64,000 nucleotides of DNA from Caenorhabditis remanei (taxonomy: Eukaryota; Nematoda; Chromadorea; Rhabditida; Rhabditidae). The stretch is taken from the NCBI RefSeq assembly GCF_010183535.1, contig NC_071331.1, positions 8,370,001-8,434,000 on the forward strand, read 5' to 3'. Both the position numbers and the translations under genes were made by a program. The notes under the pieces were generated by a model that saw only the letters and a program-made list of their open reading frames with translations, did not search any database and was not told the DNA's origin. Every line of letters begins with the position of its first letter. Positions within the stretch are counted from its first letter, which is position 1. Shown in pieces: positions 10,576-21,669 of this stretch.

Positions 10576-11021
10576 CTACTGTTAGTACTGTAGAATGTTA
10601 GAGACCAATAGAGTTACAAAAAGAGAATCAATAAGAAAGAAGGAAAGGTAACCAGTGGAGAATTGGGAAGATCATGAAGTGTACGACAGCAAGAAAGATA
10701 CACTATAACCCACAGATGAGAATCAAGAAAGAAAAATACGACTGGTCGGCATGAACGAATAAGGAAGAATGAACATCCGCAGACCTTTTACCCAACATAT
10801 GTGAGGACTTCCCAAAGGACAATTCTTTTTTGGCAGCGTGCGAATCGTTGTGCGACGGAGCGCGTTTCCGCGACCTTACGCCTCTGCTGTGTAGTCGCCC
10901 CAGTATACCGGAGAGGAATTTTTTGATACTGTATTGACATGGTCTACGAAAGATTTACAAGTTTTTCTTCTTCTGAGAAAAGGGACGGCAGGATGCGAAA
11001 ACCTCACAAACAAGGTGCAAC
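10576..11021. other. intergenic, upstream flank of 226-aa gene
   Basis: Purine-rich sequence. It includes the block near 10741 that is shared with 7808. No coding evidence. Confidence 0.4.
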
Positions 11022-11286
11022 CATACTTTGAATTTTTTCTAATATTTTTTTGATTTTTTCGCAAAAAAGTAGAATTTTCGACTATGCTTTTACATATCGA
11101 TAAAACTCAAGTGTACATAGGATTTTTGACTATTTTTGATGAAAATTTCAAAAAATTTCGAAAAATTTTGTGAAAAAATTGTGCTCATTTTTTGACTCCG
11201 GCCGACCGGGCCGGGCCGGGCCGGCAACTTTCTCTACCGGACGGGCCGACGGGCCGAGCCGGGCCGGCCGATATTTTGCAAGTATG
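11022..11286. repeat. GGGCCG-rich hAT-like MITE
   Basis: Starts CATACTTTG after GGTGCAAC (11014-11021) and ends GCAAGTATG before GGTGCAAT (11287-11294), so the 8-bp duplication is 7/8 intact. The interior has GGCCGGGCCGGGCC facing GGGCCGAGCCGGGCC. The right duplication directly abuts the TA at which the next element inserted. Confidence 0.8.
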
Positions 11287-11295
11287 GGTGCAATA

Positions 11296-12911
11296 CAGTG
11301 CGCGTCATAAATATGTGCCACCCCCCAAAAATGGGTGTTCCGTGGAAACGAAAGATTTTCGGAAAAAATGATTGTTATAATCAAACTCAGCGTGCAAAAA
11401 AACATATATTCAGAAGTTTTTACGAAAATCTGCCGTAAAATAAGACCAAGCCACGAAAAAATCGAAAAAAACGACCGCGTCATAAACATGTGCCACCTCT
11501 CAAAAATTGAAAATTTGTTCAACTTTTCGGATTTTTTTTCGAAGTTTTCTAAACTTTTCTGGTATTTAATTGATTGTTTACTTCAAAACAATCAACATTA
11601 CCACATTTTTCATTTGATATTCATTTATTCACAAAAAATGTTAAGCGATTATAGCAAAATTATCGTATTTCTAGGGTTATTGAGATAAGAAAGTGCAAAA
11701 CCCCAAAATATTGAATATATCAGGGTCTGAAAATATTGATATAGAATGTCACTAACTCTATGACAAAAAATATTACGTTTACAGACTCCTAACCCGTTCG
11801 TTCAGGCATGTTGAATCTCGTATGAGATACCTTCTACATGCCCAAGTGAGATTGGACAGTCAAATTGTCATCCTGGATGAGCTAGTACCAGATTTTTTGA
11901 AGTGTTCACTCTCTTTCATGTCATTTCTAAATAAAATACAGACAATTGAATGACATTCGACTGATTCTTGACTCTGTCGAGGATCCTGAGTAGCTCATGA
12001 ATCCCAGGAACTGTGAGAAACCACGTATTTTGAGATATGTTGTCGGCAGGACTTAATTTTGTACATATTTGTCGACAAAAATATATATTTGGAAACTTTT
12101 AAACAATAGTTCTACGCTCGGATGCCAGAATTCTGAGGCGGAAGTCATTTTGTGCCCTAAACTTCAAAATCTCAATGCCTCTAACCTTGTACACTATTTA
12201 CTGGGATTCAGGAGCTACTCAGGATCCACGACAGAGTTAGGAATTAGTCGAATGTCTTTCAGTTGTATGTAAAATATCTAGAAGTGACATGAAAGAGAGT
12301 GAACACTTCAAAAAATCTGGTACTAGCTCATCCAGGATGACAATTTGACTGTCCAATCTCACTTGGGCATGTAGAAGGTATCTCATACGAGATTCAACAT
12401 GCCTGAACGAACGGGTTAGGAGTCTGTAAACGTAATATTTTTTGTCATAGAGTTAGTGACATTCTATATCAATATTTTCAGACCCTGATATATTCAATAT
12501 TTTGGGGTTTTGCACTTTCTTATCTCAATAACCCTAGAAATACGACAATTTTGCTATAATCGCTTAACATTTTTTTGTGAATAAATGAATATCAAATGAA
12601 AAATGTGGTAATGTTGATTGTTTTGAAATAAACAATCAATTAAATACCAGAAAAGTTTAGAAAACTTCGAAAAAAATCCGAAAAGTTGAACAAATTTTCA
12701 ATTTTTGAGAGGTGACACATATTTATGACGCGGTCGTTTTTTCGATTTTTTCGTGGCTTGGTCTTATTTTACGGCAGATTTTCGTAAAAACTTCTGAATA
12801 TATGTTTTTTTGCACGCTGAGTTTGATTATAACAATCATTTTTTCCGAAAATCTTTCGTTTCCACGGAACACCCATTTTTGGGGGGTGGCACATATTTAT
12901 GACGCGCACTG
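11296..12911. mobile_element. 1.6-kb near-palindromic foldback element (TA-flanked)
   Basis: Seen: TA on both sides (11294-11295 and 12912-12913), ends CAGTGCGCGTCATAAATA and its reverse complement, and arms of about 720 bp that are almost identical over their outer 200 bp and run inward to about 12014 and 12199. A central loop of about 180 bp remains. A second copy of the terminal word (CGCGTCATAAACATG) occurs about 200 bp inside each arm. No transposase frame. The termini match the MITE at 1536-1928, so it would be moved by a TA-targeting Tc1/mariner-type enzyme encoded elsewhere (inference). Confidence 0.85.
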
Positions 12912-12913
12912 TA

Positions 12914-13639
12914 GGTACTTCGTTCTTACACTTTTTTCAGGAATTACAGACTTTTTATTCGGTTTCTAAAATGGTATACTCGATTCTAACCGCAATTACA
13001 TAACTGTTTTTGTTTAATTTTGACCTTTTCTTGATGCAGTCGAATATTATGTTTCAAAAATAATGTATTGTTCGAGTGTCAAGTCTATGGGAATACTTTA
13101 GGAATAAATAAATCAACATTAAAGTTCGATAATTGAATGACTATGAATACCATTTTGCAAAGGAACAGATCCTAAAGAAACAATCTGATGCTAACATAGA
13201 ACACATAGAAATTGTTGTTTTTACAGATAAATTTTATTTTCGCAAAAGTTTTGCACATTTTCTGATAACGGGTCTTTCCGCTCGAAAATTGGGAAAATAT
13301 GTATTGGAGAGTAAGAATTACTGTTTCAGAACTTACACAACTCAATCCTCAACTTGTTTTTAGCGATAGTTTCAATTAATTGGCAGTTAGCTTAATTTTT
13401 AAATAGACACTTTGTGAGTTAAAGAAAATCAGCAAAACACAATTTTTCATCATCAAACTAGTTATTTACTCGAAATGATAATTCTGAACACAAAGAAAAT
13501 GTGATAAGGGAATAGAGGGGCTAATGTTTGTTCACCATGTTGGCATCCCCTAATAGTAAGTCGACGGTGTTTGCAAATTGAAGCATTTAATATTCATACG
13601 AGTACCAAAGAAAAAGTTCAGACATCATTCATCCGTCTT
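12914..13639. other. intergenic, nothing recognised
   Basis: AT-rich. An open frame at 13133-13363 on the plus strand has no splice partners and no recognisable domain. Confidence 0.4.
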
Positions 13640-14871
13640 TTATTTCCATCCAACCTCAAAAACTCTCATCACGATAGCCTTCATAATTTCCCCCGACATC
13701 TTCTCAACATCCAAATCTTCTACATCTTTCTTTTTGATTGACTCCTGCTTGTTTAGCCAAGTGTGCTGAGAAGAGCATAATTATTGATTGTCAACTCAAG
13801 AAATAACTAACCAAAACTCTTCTCAAATTGAATGTAACCGCAATCTTCCGACAAGAAATGTTATTGTTATAAACAAAAGGTTTTTGGATAACTGTTGCTT
13901 CTACTCTTCGAGCTACCGCTCTCATTTTGAAGGACACAGATAATTCAAGGAGGCTTTGAACACTACCGAGAAAGAGAATTGAAATAGGAAAACCATAAAC
14001 ACAATCCAAAAATTCTTCGAATAATTCACCTGACGGCTGCTTAAATGAGAAGGAATCCATTTTGGAAATATCAAAATCTCTTCCGCATTTGGCATGGGCA
14101 TTTAGGATCTGCGTACACAAAATTCGAACGTTTCACATTTTTAGAAAATTTGACTTACCGCCTTATTACAATAAAAAGTGTCGTTGGAGTGAATGAAACG
14201 GAACAAATTCTTGGAGTTTACCGGTGGTAATCGATAATTTATGACCAATGGCTGATGAAATCCCTCTACTTCCACAACTCGAATATCTGTCTCCATTATG
14301 ATTTCATTATTTCTCATAAATCCAGAGTCTTCACCGAGGAGATCAACCAAACGGATATTGATACGCCGATGAAGATCTGGCCTATCAAGATCGTGGTTGC
14401 CGAAACTAAGTTCTCCGCAATTATGTATTATTGAACCGCTATCATTGTTGAAATTTCGTATGTTGACGGTAACATTTGCTTTGACTTTCCAAAAATTCCC
14501 AATCAAGTTATTCGCATCACACTCAACAATTAAATCTAGATTTGTACGTTCATTGCCCACAAATATGATGTGTGAAAATGATATATTCATTTTCCGGAAC
14601 CCGATACAGAAATATTCAATGATTGTGTTGTTGTCTTTGATGACGTGAACAGATTTGAAATGACCGAGAGGGTCGGGGTCTGAAATTCACTATACATATG
14701 ATTAGAAGGGGATAACTCACAATTTTCAAGGTATGATCTTTTCTCCATTGCGCTACAATCTGAGTTATTTGAGTGATCCTCAAAATCATAGGAATCAGAA
14801 GATTCAGAAGAATCCGAAAAACCAGAAGAATCAGAATTATCGCTTTCTGTATGAGATTGATTCGCGCCCAT
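13640..14871 (-). CDS. MATH-BTB domain protein
   Basis: Exons 14871-14721, 14679-14159, 14108-13812 and 13765-13640 join in phase to 364 aa. The first 50 residues are serine/acid-rich and disordered. Residues about 55-200 resemble a nematode MATH domain, ending in the typical DLLGEDSGFMRNNEIIMETD stretch. Residues about 230-320 resemble the C-terminal part of a BTB domain (FEEFLDCVYG, then SVQSLLELSVSFKM). In this family the MATH domain binds the substrate and BTB binds cullin-3, giving a ubiquitin ligase adaptor; the family is greatly expanded in Caenorhabditis. The front part of BTB seems shortened, so cullin binding is uncertain. No frame breaks. Confidence 0.7.
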
Positions 14872-15911
14872 TGTGACCAAATTAAAATGATGAAGAAAAC
14901 AGTTATAATCAATTTGACAAAGGAGAAAATGTGTTTTTAAAGGTTACCCGGTTTTCATTTAGTGGTTTACGTAAAAACTAATTCATTTCCAATTAATTCA
15001 ATTTGAATCGTTGGTGTAGATAGAATGTAGGACTAGAAAATGGTTTAACTGATTCAAACACTCTTGAGCTATAAATAAGGTCTAAGTGAAACTGCAAGAA
15101 TTTTATTGATTTTTCCAATAAAATCGACTACTATAAAAGAACTAATTGTGAGAAGATAAAAGATTCTGATAATTTTATTCATTTCGTAGTGTATTTAGAT
15201 CGGCCAAAATCCTTGCAATTCAGACATGAGGCGTATGAAACATTGCATTTTTTAACCCTCTCAAAAGTGGGACAGTTTCAATTGGAAAGGAAAATATGAT
15301 AAATTCTTGACCGGTACTATATATTTGAGTGTCTCGCGTAGGCATGTTGTTGTATTCAGGTCTTGGTGAACGAAAAATACTGTAGGAGTGTATTTTAAAG
15401 AAGACAACTGGTAACTGTTGTCGTGATCTTCACTGGTTATCATCTGAAACTCGTGATGCAAAAATTATCAAAATAAACATGTACATAAGTTCATAGTGAA
15501 ACTGCAAGAATTCCATTGCAGTTATTAAAAAGTTCTACCATTAAAACAACTAGAGAAGAAATGAGAACACGCATGTTATAAAAAGGTTTCCCAAAAAACT
15601 AATGACAAAGTATTGAACCTGCTCCCATAAACCGTTCTTATTTTTTGTATGCTAAACAAAACGGTGTCATGAATTCTTATTTTCTCAAAATATTATTTCC
15701 GACAGTTCCTCAATGAAAAAAAAGTCCAACTGTTTTTATGATCATTGAGTAGTTTCAGAAGTCAGTAAAACGATTGGTCCACCGAGAGGACTAGGAGCAC
15801 ATTGATGATATGTGGGAAGTTCTAAATCTATATTGGAGTTTTTCATGTGGCCATGTTAAGGCATTTGGTTTTCGTGAACGGAACATATTGGCCGCACGTC
15901 AACCACATTTT
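14872..15911. repeat. intergenic with a direct repeat
   Basis: The word GTGAAACTGCAAGAATT and about 80 following bases near 15087 recur near 15496, about 409 bp apart, as diverged copies (TTTTATTG.. against CCATTGCAG..). This suggests an old tandem duplication. No exon chain is supported. Confidence 0.4.
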
Positions 15912-16115
15912 TTATCCCTGGCCACCCCGAGTCATATGGTTCCCCAATTTGTTCCGGTCCCCATAATGGATGGGGCCGCATAACAGTTCGCCGCACTCGC
16001 AAATGACATGATGCGAGCGCCACCACAAGGAGTTCAACAAATCAATCCCCTCAACCAAATATTCGCTGCCACACCACAAGCATTCACTCTGCCTAAGTTC
16101 ATCCCCTTCTAACAT
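15912..16115 (-). CDS. small cysteine-containing protein, 67 aa (tentative)
   Basis: The ATG lies 3 bases inside an exon that starts after the acceptor TCTATTCCAG; a GTAAGT donor about 60 bases upstream suggests a spliced 5' leader. Residues include CLWCG and CECGELLCG, spaced about 30 residues apart, which could bind zinc. GC content is higher than in its surroundings. No family was recognised. It may be the last exon of a longer gene. Confidence 0.35.
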   Translation of the reverse strand: MLEGDELRQSECLWCGSEYLVEGIDLLNSLWWRSHHVICECGELLCGPIHYGDRNKLGNHMTRGGQG

Positions 16116-16480
16116 ATTGCTGGAATAGACATAGTTTTTGACGTCATGAGCTAGTGACCAGAAAACTTGAAAACTTACCAATAAATTGATGTTTCACCAA
16201 CAAGTGTTGTAACTGACTCAAAAAAATGTTATGATTCGTTTGTCAGATGATTGCTCTAACAGTTACATATAATTTGTTTTTGATAGTCGATTTTACTGGA
16301 AATATACTGTTTCTGTTCAGAGTTATCAAGATAAGATTATATCAAAATGCAATAGAATCCATCGATTTGAATTCATAATCATTTCTGAAAAAATCCGTAT
16401 CAGATCCTCGCAATGACAGAAGAGTCTAACTGTTTGTATGATCTAATAAAAAGTATTCATTCAGTCAAAAAAGAGAAACT

Positions 16481-16924
16481 TCAATATTTAGTAACCCTAT
16501 CCATGACTATTTTCATATCGTCCTCATTCAATTTCTTCACTGATTTCGTGTTGACTACTTTCTTTGTGTTCTCTGCCATCACTTCCTGTTCATTTCTATA
16601 ACTTCCACGTGTCATCATCTGCGTCTCTCCATTTCTCATTCTCTCTGATGTCTGTGTTCCAATTCCTCGTTCACTCACAATCTGTCTATCCGGATATTTA
16701 TAGAAATCCTCTTGTCTCGGAGTCATATTTTCCGATTTCGGCTTGGTGAAAGTCAGAAAATTGTCAGCAAATCGTGCACTTCCACCTTCCAACGGTAACA
16801 ATCTCATCCATTCGATCGGGATTTTTGGGTGTTTTTCAGGAAATAATGGGTTGGTGAATGATTTTGCAGTCGACAGTTTTAGAGAGTTGTCGGAGAGAGT
16901 CGGTGTTTTTTGGCCAGACTCCAT
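16481..16924 (-). CDS. unknown polar protein, 147 aa
   Basis: Single open exon from ATG, with a TTTTAG acceptor 14 bases before the start. The protein is polar and basic, with TP/SP sites and an MTPRQEDFYKYPDRQ-like stretch. It has no membrane segment and no recognised domain. It lies downstream of the 290-aa and 416-aa genes on the same strand, but gaps of almost 1 kb argue against a tight operon. Confidence 0.5.
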   Translation of the reverse strand: MESGQKTPTLSDNSLKLSTAKSFTNPLFPEKHPKIPIEWMRLLPLEGGSARFADNFLTFTKPKSENMTPRQEDFYKYPDRQIVSERGIGTQTSERMRNGETQMMTRGSYRNEQEVMAENTKKVVNTKSVKKLNEDDMKIVMDRVTKY

Positions 16925-16949
16925 GAAGGTCGGGTACTAAAATTGAATG

Positions 16950-17881
16950 AATTATTTAAGAAGTGATGTTAGTTTTAAACAGGGAGCTGTTAGTATTATT
17001 ATGATTTCTATAAAGGGTTCTCCGTAAGACTCGAATTTTTTTTGCGAATAACTCGACAATCCTTTCTTGAAATTTTATGAAACTTCGTGAAAAAATTATA
17101 ATAATCGTCTATAAACTACACTAAGTTTTTTGAGCACCTACAGTAACCCAGGGGCCGGTAGGTGGGCACCAGGATTATGCATATTGGTTAACCAAGACCC
17201 ATAGTACATGCTAATATAAAAATGTGTCCCCATGGCAGACGTTGCTCGAGTTTTACAGAGAACACGCCCCCTCGCAGCGGCCACGCCACTCATATTTTAG
17301 CGCAGCGTTCAATATTGAAAATTTTTCTGCTTCAAGAAATGGCCTTGACAGGGGCAAGGAGGCGGGGCAACTTTTCTTTGCACAATAAAAATTTGAATTC
17401 ATAACACCCGCAATGTAATCAGAGTTTGTAGTTATTAAAAAAAAATATACTATAGTCGTAAAACAGAGAGCTGTAAGAAGTTATCGGCTCTCAATTGCCA
17501 GATATTACTATTATAAATTTTATCAATTCTCCGTTTTAGTTGAGGAAAAAATAGCATTTCAGAAAAAGTTAGTTCTTAAAATATCGTAAACCTGCTTTTG
17601 GCTGACTAGGTAATATTTTCCGTTTCCTATTCTTGTTATAGTGACTTGCTCAATCCTGATGGCATTGTGTTACCATTTCCCTTCTCACTAGATTGAAATT
17701 TTTGACTCCAAACTTATTCTAATAACTCAATCAACCTCTGTTTCAGAATTATTAAATTAGTCTCGGTTGGTTTAATTGCTTTGATTTCGAATGAACTGTC
17801 TTGAAAACCTCATACTAGTTCAAGCTTCGAGGTCAAAATTATTACTGTTTCGACAATTTTTTAATAATAGCACTTATCAAC
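16950..17881. other. intergenic with GC-rich patch
   Basis: A GC-rich stretch at about 17140-17380 (CAGGGGCCGGTAGGTGGGC, CGCCCCCTCGCAGCGGCCACG) stands out in otherwise AT-rich DNA and is followed by AATAAA. It looks like a degraded dispersed repeat; the class could not be identified. Confidence 0.4.
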
Positions 17882-18838
17882 TTATTCCGATTCGATCTGA
17901 ATGGTGTGAGATTTCTCAATTTCAACAGCTTCTTCTTGTTTTGATTTTGACATAACGATTAGAATTCCTGTTAAATTATTTCCCACCTTTTCCCTCTCCG
18001 ATTCCGATTCCTTAAAACTCAAATCCCCAATAGGTGCGGGTGTCCGACTGGATAGCATTCCGAAATCCAATTTCTCAATAACCGGTGCGTCATCATGAAC
18101 TGGTGCATCTTCATAGTGTAATGGAATATCTGATATTTCAGATTCCTCATCTTCTTCTCGAATGTACATTGACTTCTGTCTATCAGCGAGTCCTTTCACC
18201 ACTTCATCCAATCTCTCGTTCAGAAGATTCAATTGTTTTGCAAGAGCTTCATCGACTAGTTGTTTGGTAGGAGGATCTGAAATACATGATGATTAAAGCA
18301 AGAAATAAACTTTTTCCAAGTAGCCCCTATAATACAGTAATTTTTTAAATGTAAACGTACCCACAGACTCCTTTCCTGCTTTCAACACCTCCACATCTTC
18401 CAATGGATCCGGATAATAATAGTGTCCAGCTCGTTTCAAAAACTCTGTTTCTTTATTCAATTCCCTCTGTAACTCATCTTGTTGCCTCGAAAAAACTCTC
18501 AGCTGCTCCTCGAACGGCGTGAAAAACCGTGCGGTCTGTGCCATTTCCCTCGTCATTTTTTCGTGTTTTTCCGCATATTTCGATATCAAATCAGGACTCG
18601 CTGGATGATTTCTCGGAGTGAATATCTTCTCCTCGTCTTTCTCTTGATACTTGCTCAATTCTTCTTGAGGACTATAGAGGATATCTCTGGCAGATGCAGA
18701 GAAATTGACAGTGGCAGTTGTGGTTCCAAGGCAGAGATCATGAGGATGGATTGATAGACGAAGAGCGAGACACCCGGGTTGGATGAATGTGAATCCAGGG
18801 GATGTCCATTGGGAGTTTATGAAGAGCATCTGGGACAT
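17882..18838 (-). CDS. unknown coiled-coil protein, 290 aa
   Basis: Two exons, 18838-18361 and 18276-17882, join in phase. A TTTTTTCCAG acceptor lies 15 bases before the ATG. The first 55 residues form a compact, mostly hydrophobic region (QWTSPGFTFIQPGCLALRL) that looks like a small beta domain. A long charged helical stretch follows (FEEQLRVFSRQQDELQREL; LNLLNERLDEVVKGL), typical of coiled coil, and then an acidic, disordered tail. It may interact with other proteins. No family was recognised. It lies downstream of the 416-aa gene on the same strand. Confidence 0.6.
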
Positions 18839-18899
18839 GACGACGTCGCATACCTGGAAAAAAGGAGAACATTAATTAGCATGCAGGTACTGCTGTCTA

Positions 18900-19578
18900 C
18901 TTGTAGAAATTTTCTACGTGAAACATGAATTTTTTTATTTTGTGGAAATCGTTAAGCTATACATACGGTTCATAATCATAGCGTTACGTTATTATCACAT
19001 ACAATTTTCTGTTCCGCTTGAAACATTTTTCAAAATTTTGCTGACAAAACTCCCAAAGAAGCCATTTGAGCCCGACCCGCGGTACATTAACGACTAGCCA
19101 TACGGCCCGTAGTAGGCCGCAGGTATAGATCTCGTTGAGCTCATAATATTAAGTTTGCAGCCTGTGTCGACCCGTTTCAGCCCGGTTTGCAAATATGATT
19201 TACACTTTTATCGGCCCTCATAATCACATATGGTTCATCATCACAGCGTTATGCTATTATTGCAAACAATTTTCTGTCCCGCTTGAAACATTCTTCAAAT
19301 CTCGCTAACAGAACTACCACTCATAGCTATCTTAAAAATGGATTGTATCCAAAACTGTCAAAGATCGTAGTGCAATTTAATATTGAAGTTCCCAGCCATG
19401 GAAACTTTTCACTTCTTCAGGCACCCTTGTAGAAGACCAGAAGATTAGTCGATGGGCAAAAATTCAGCTCATTGGCGGCCCTGAAAGTCACGGTCGGGCG
19501 TACGACAGCCTCGATACTACCAAAAACCATTTTACACTGGCGGAGTAGAGTATGCACTACCCAAATTATACATACATT
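18900..19578. repeat. repeated copies of the 416-aa gene's 3' end
   Basis: The block CGCTTGAAACATT(T/C)TTCAAA, preceded by a shared CAATTTTCTGT(T/C)CCGC word, occurs at about 19010 and 19275. A related ACTTGAAACATTCTTCAAAT occurs at 19588-19607, where it is the antisense of the last codons of the gene above. The spacing is about 265 and 310 bp. So the 3' end appears to be triplicated in tandem, with only the proximal copy coding. Confidence 0.55.
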
Positions 19579-21669
19579 CTAATCTGCCCTACTTGAAACA
19601 TTCTTCAAATTTCCTTTACTCGCCCTGTGTTTCGGATGACAGACGGATCGAAACCAATCCATAGTTCTCTCCTGTCGGATATCTCTGTGATTGATTGTAC
19701 TATTCAACACAATTCTTCGAAGCCATAATTCTCGAGAACGCGATGCCAGTGGAAGGAGCGATGATGTCTGGAAGATATTGGGAGAAATTATTAGGATCAC
19801 AGTTTCAATGGGTCTATATTTCTATACTGGTTTGACTAGGTCCAGTAGTTTTAAATAAATAAAAGCTCAAAAAGATACCAACCTGTTGATAGTTATTCTG
19901 AATCCAATCGACAAACACCCCACTTCTCTCCTGATCATCTTCTTCTGCAGTCTTAAACCATTCTTGCAGAAGGATATGTTCTCCACTTTCATCTTTCAAT
20001 AATTGTTTGTATCTCTCTGCAATCTTCCCCAGATTCGGATGATTCTCCCGTAGAGCAACAGAGAATAAATGACGATAAGTGATACGGAGCATGAGAAGAA
20101 GAACTCGATGTAGGAAATAGTTGTGGGAGATGTCGGATGGAAGTTTCTGGAAAAATAACTGATTGCAACGTAAGAATTTTCAAAAAACCCCTACAGTGTC
20201 ATTTGTAACCAGCTTGACTGTAAAATTCATCTGATCTACCAATCGATTCGTCCTCGCAAAACTCTCCAATAACAACTGTACATATCCATGAATCTCAGAG
20301 AAAGCTTTAGCCTCTTCTGAATCCGAAGTGTCCCCCGGATCCTCGTAAATTGGATTCGGAAGCAATTCTTCTGATTCCCAAGGCAACTCGGAAAAAAGAA
20401 ATTCAGCGGATGAGATGAGATGTTGTTCCATGAAAAGAACCAAGTCATCTTGCAATGCAACATCCAGTTGGAGTATCGACTCGGTGAAATTTTGAGAGAA
20501 TTTCGATACAGATTTCGGCGATTTCAGGGATTCCTCCATTTGGAGAGGGAGGTTTTCGACAATCATGGTTTTGATGAAGTCGATGGTCAGATCTTTGCTG
20601 AAATTACTTTTATTATGAGGCAACTTTTACTGTTTTGTCTAGGTTTTATGTACCTTTGTAACAATGATAATCTACTACAGAGGGTGTTACGGTATCACCA
20701 ATTGTCTCACAAAGTAAATTATGTATAAATCATACAGCACAAAGGTAGAGCTTTATTTTTGTAGTTAACAACTTTTAGGTATAAAAACTCCCTAGCAAGT
20801 TAAATATCGACAAAGTAATTTATCCCTCAAATCGTCCAATTTCAATGCAAAATATGTAGAGTGATTTTTTAGCTGGAGCCTTAAAATGACCAAAACTCTC
20901 TAGGGAGTGCCCGTACAAAAAAGTTGTCAACTACAAAAATGAAGATCTACTTTTGATCTGTGGGATCCTTTAAAAATCTAACTGATGGGACAATCAGTAT
21001 TACCATGACACACTCTCAAAGTTGGACATTTTCAACTACCTAAGTTTTCAACTTTTTGGCGGGTACTGTACAGACTACAATACAATCTGTTTCAAACAAT
21101 CCATTATATGATCATTACTACAAAAGCAATAGTAAACGCATCCTTAGTTTTAAAACTCACTTATGCAACGAATCCGCAAGTAATCTCAATATGAGACTAG
21201 TCCTCCTATCATCAAAATGATCTACATAACTGATTGCTTCTATCAAACTGTCACATTTAACCATCAGTAGAGCAGGCAGGGCGGGAGAATATTCCACTGG
21301 GAGAAGGGAGCTCACTTTGGTACGATCCAATATTGTGTCGGTTGGTTTCAGATCTGGAAGAGACATTTTTACACGAGCTCTTATAAAGTATGTAGTGAAG
21401 TAGCAGAATAACTCGAAATCTTATACCGCTATGAAACGGGAAAATTTTTTCGTTTCATGACACTAACCGTCTTTCTGAATATTTCCCCATAGATACAGTG
21501 ATGGTAGAAGTCCTTCCTCTTCTTTAGGCAAGAATAACAGGTAATCCAAATAATATGCGGCTACAAATCTCGCAATTTTAATACAAGTCGACTTGTTTTT
21601 ATCTGGATCCAGGAGTAATGTACGGAGAAATTGAGGGTTTAACCATTGGGATAGGATGGTGTCAGTCAT
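19579..21669 (-). CDS. conserved-looking unknown protein, 416 aa
   Basis: Five exons join in phase: 21669-21468, 21353-21161, 20597-20195, 20146-19883 and 19767-19579. A CTTTTCAG acceptor lies one base before the ATG. The composition is that of an all-helical cytosolic protein (WLNPQFLRTLLLD, HRVLLLMLRITYRHLF, LLPLASRSRELWLRRIVLN) without signal peptide or membrane segment. The alternating hydrophobic helices suggest an alpha-solenoid or helical-bundle subunit of a complex. I could not place it in a family. Intron 2 (20598-21160) carries MITE copy D. No frame breaks were seen. Confidence 0.75.
20670..21065. repeat. foldback MITE, copy D (intronic)
   Basis: TTTGTAGTTAACAACTTTT on the left facing GTTGTCAACTACAAAAATG on the right, with GTAGAGCTTTATTTT/AAGATCTACTTTTG flanks; same family as copies A to C. 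Located inside intron 2 of the 416-aa gene. Confidence 0.8.

Noticed and set aside
11148..11522. 124-aa frame and its mirror at 12712-12969
   Set aside because: Read from the palindromic element arms; the low-complexity phenylalanine-rich product is not a protein family.
16413..16940. Plus-strand frames opposite the 147-aa gene
   Set aside because: Shadows of the minus-strand exon, with no splice sites of their own.
16481..21669. The three minus-strand genes as one SL2-type operon
   Set aside because: Gaps of about 740 and 960 bp are much larger than the roughly 100 bp usual in Caenorhabditis operons.
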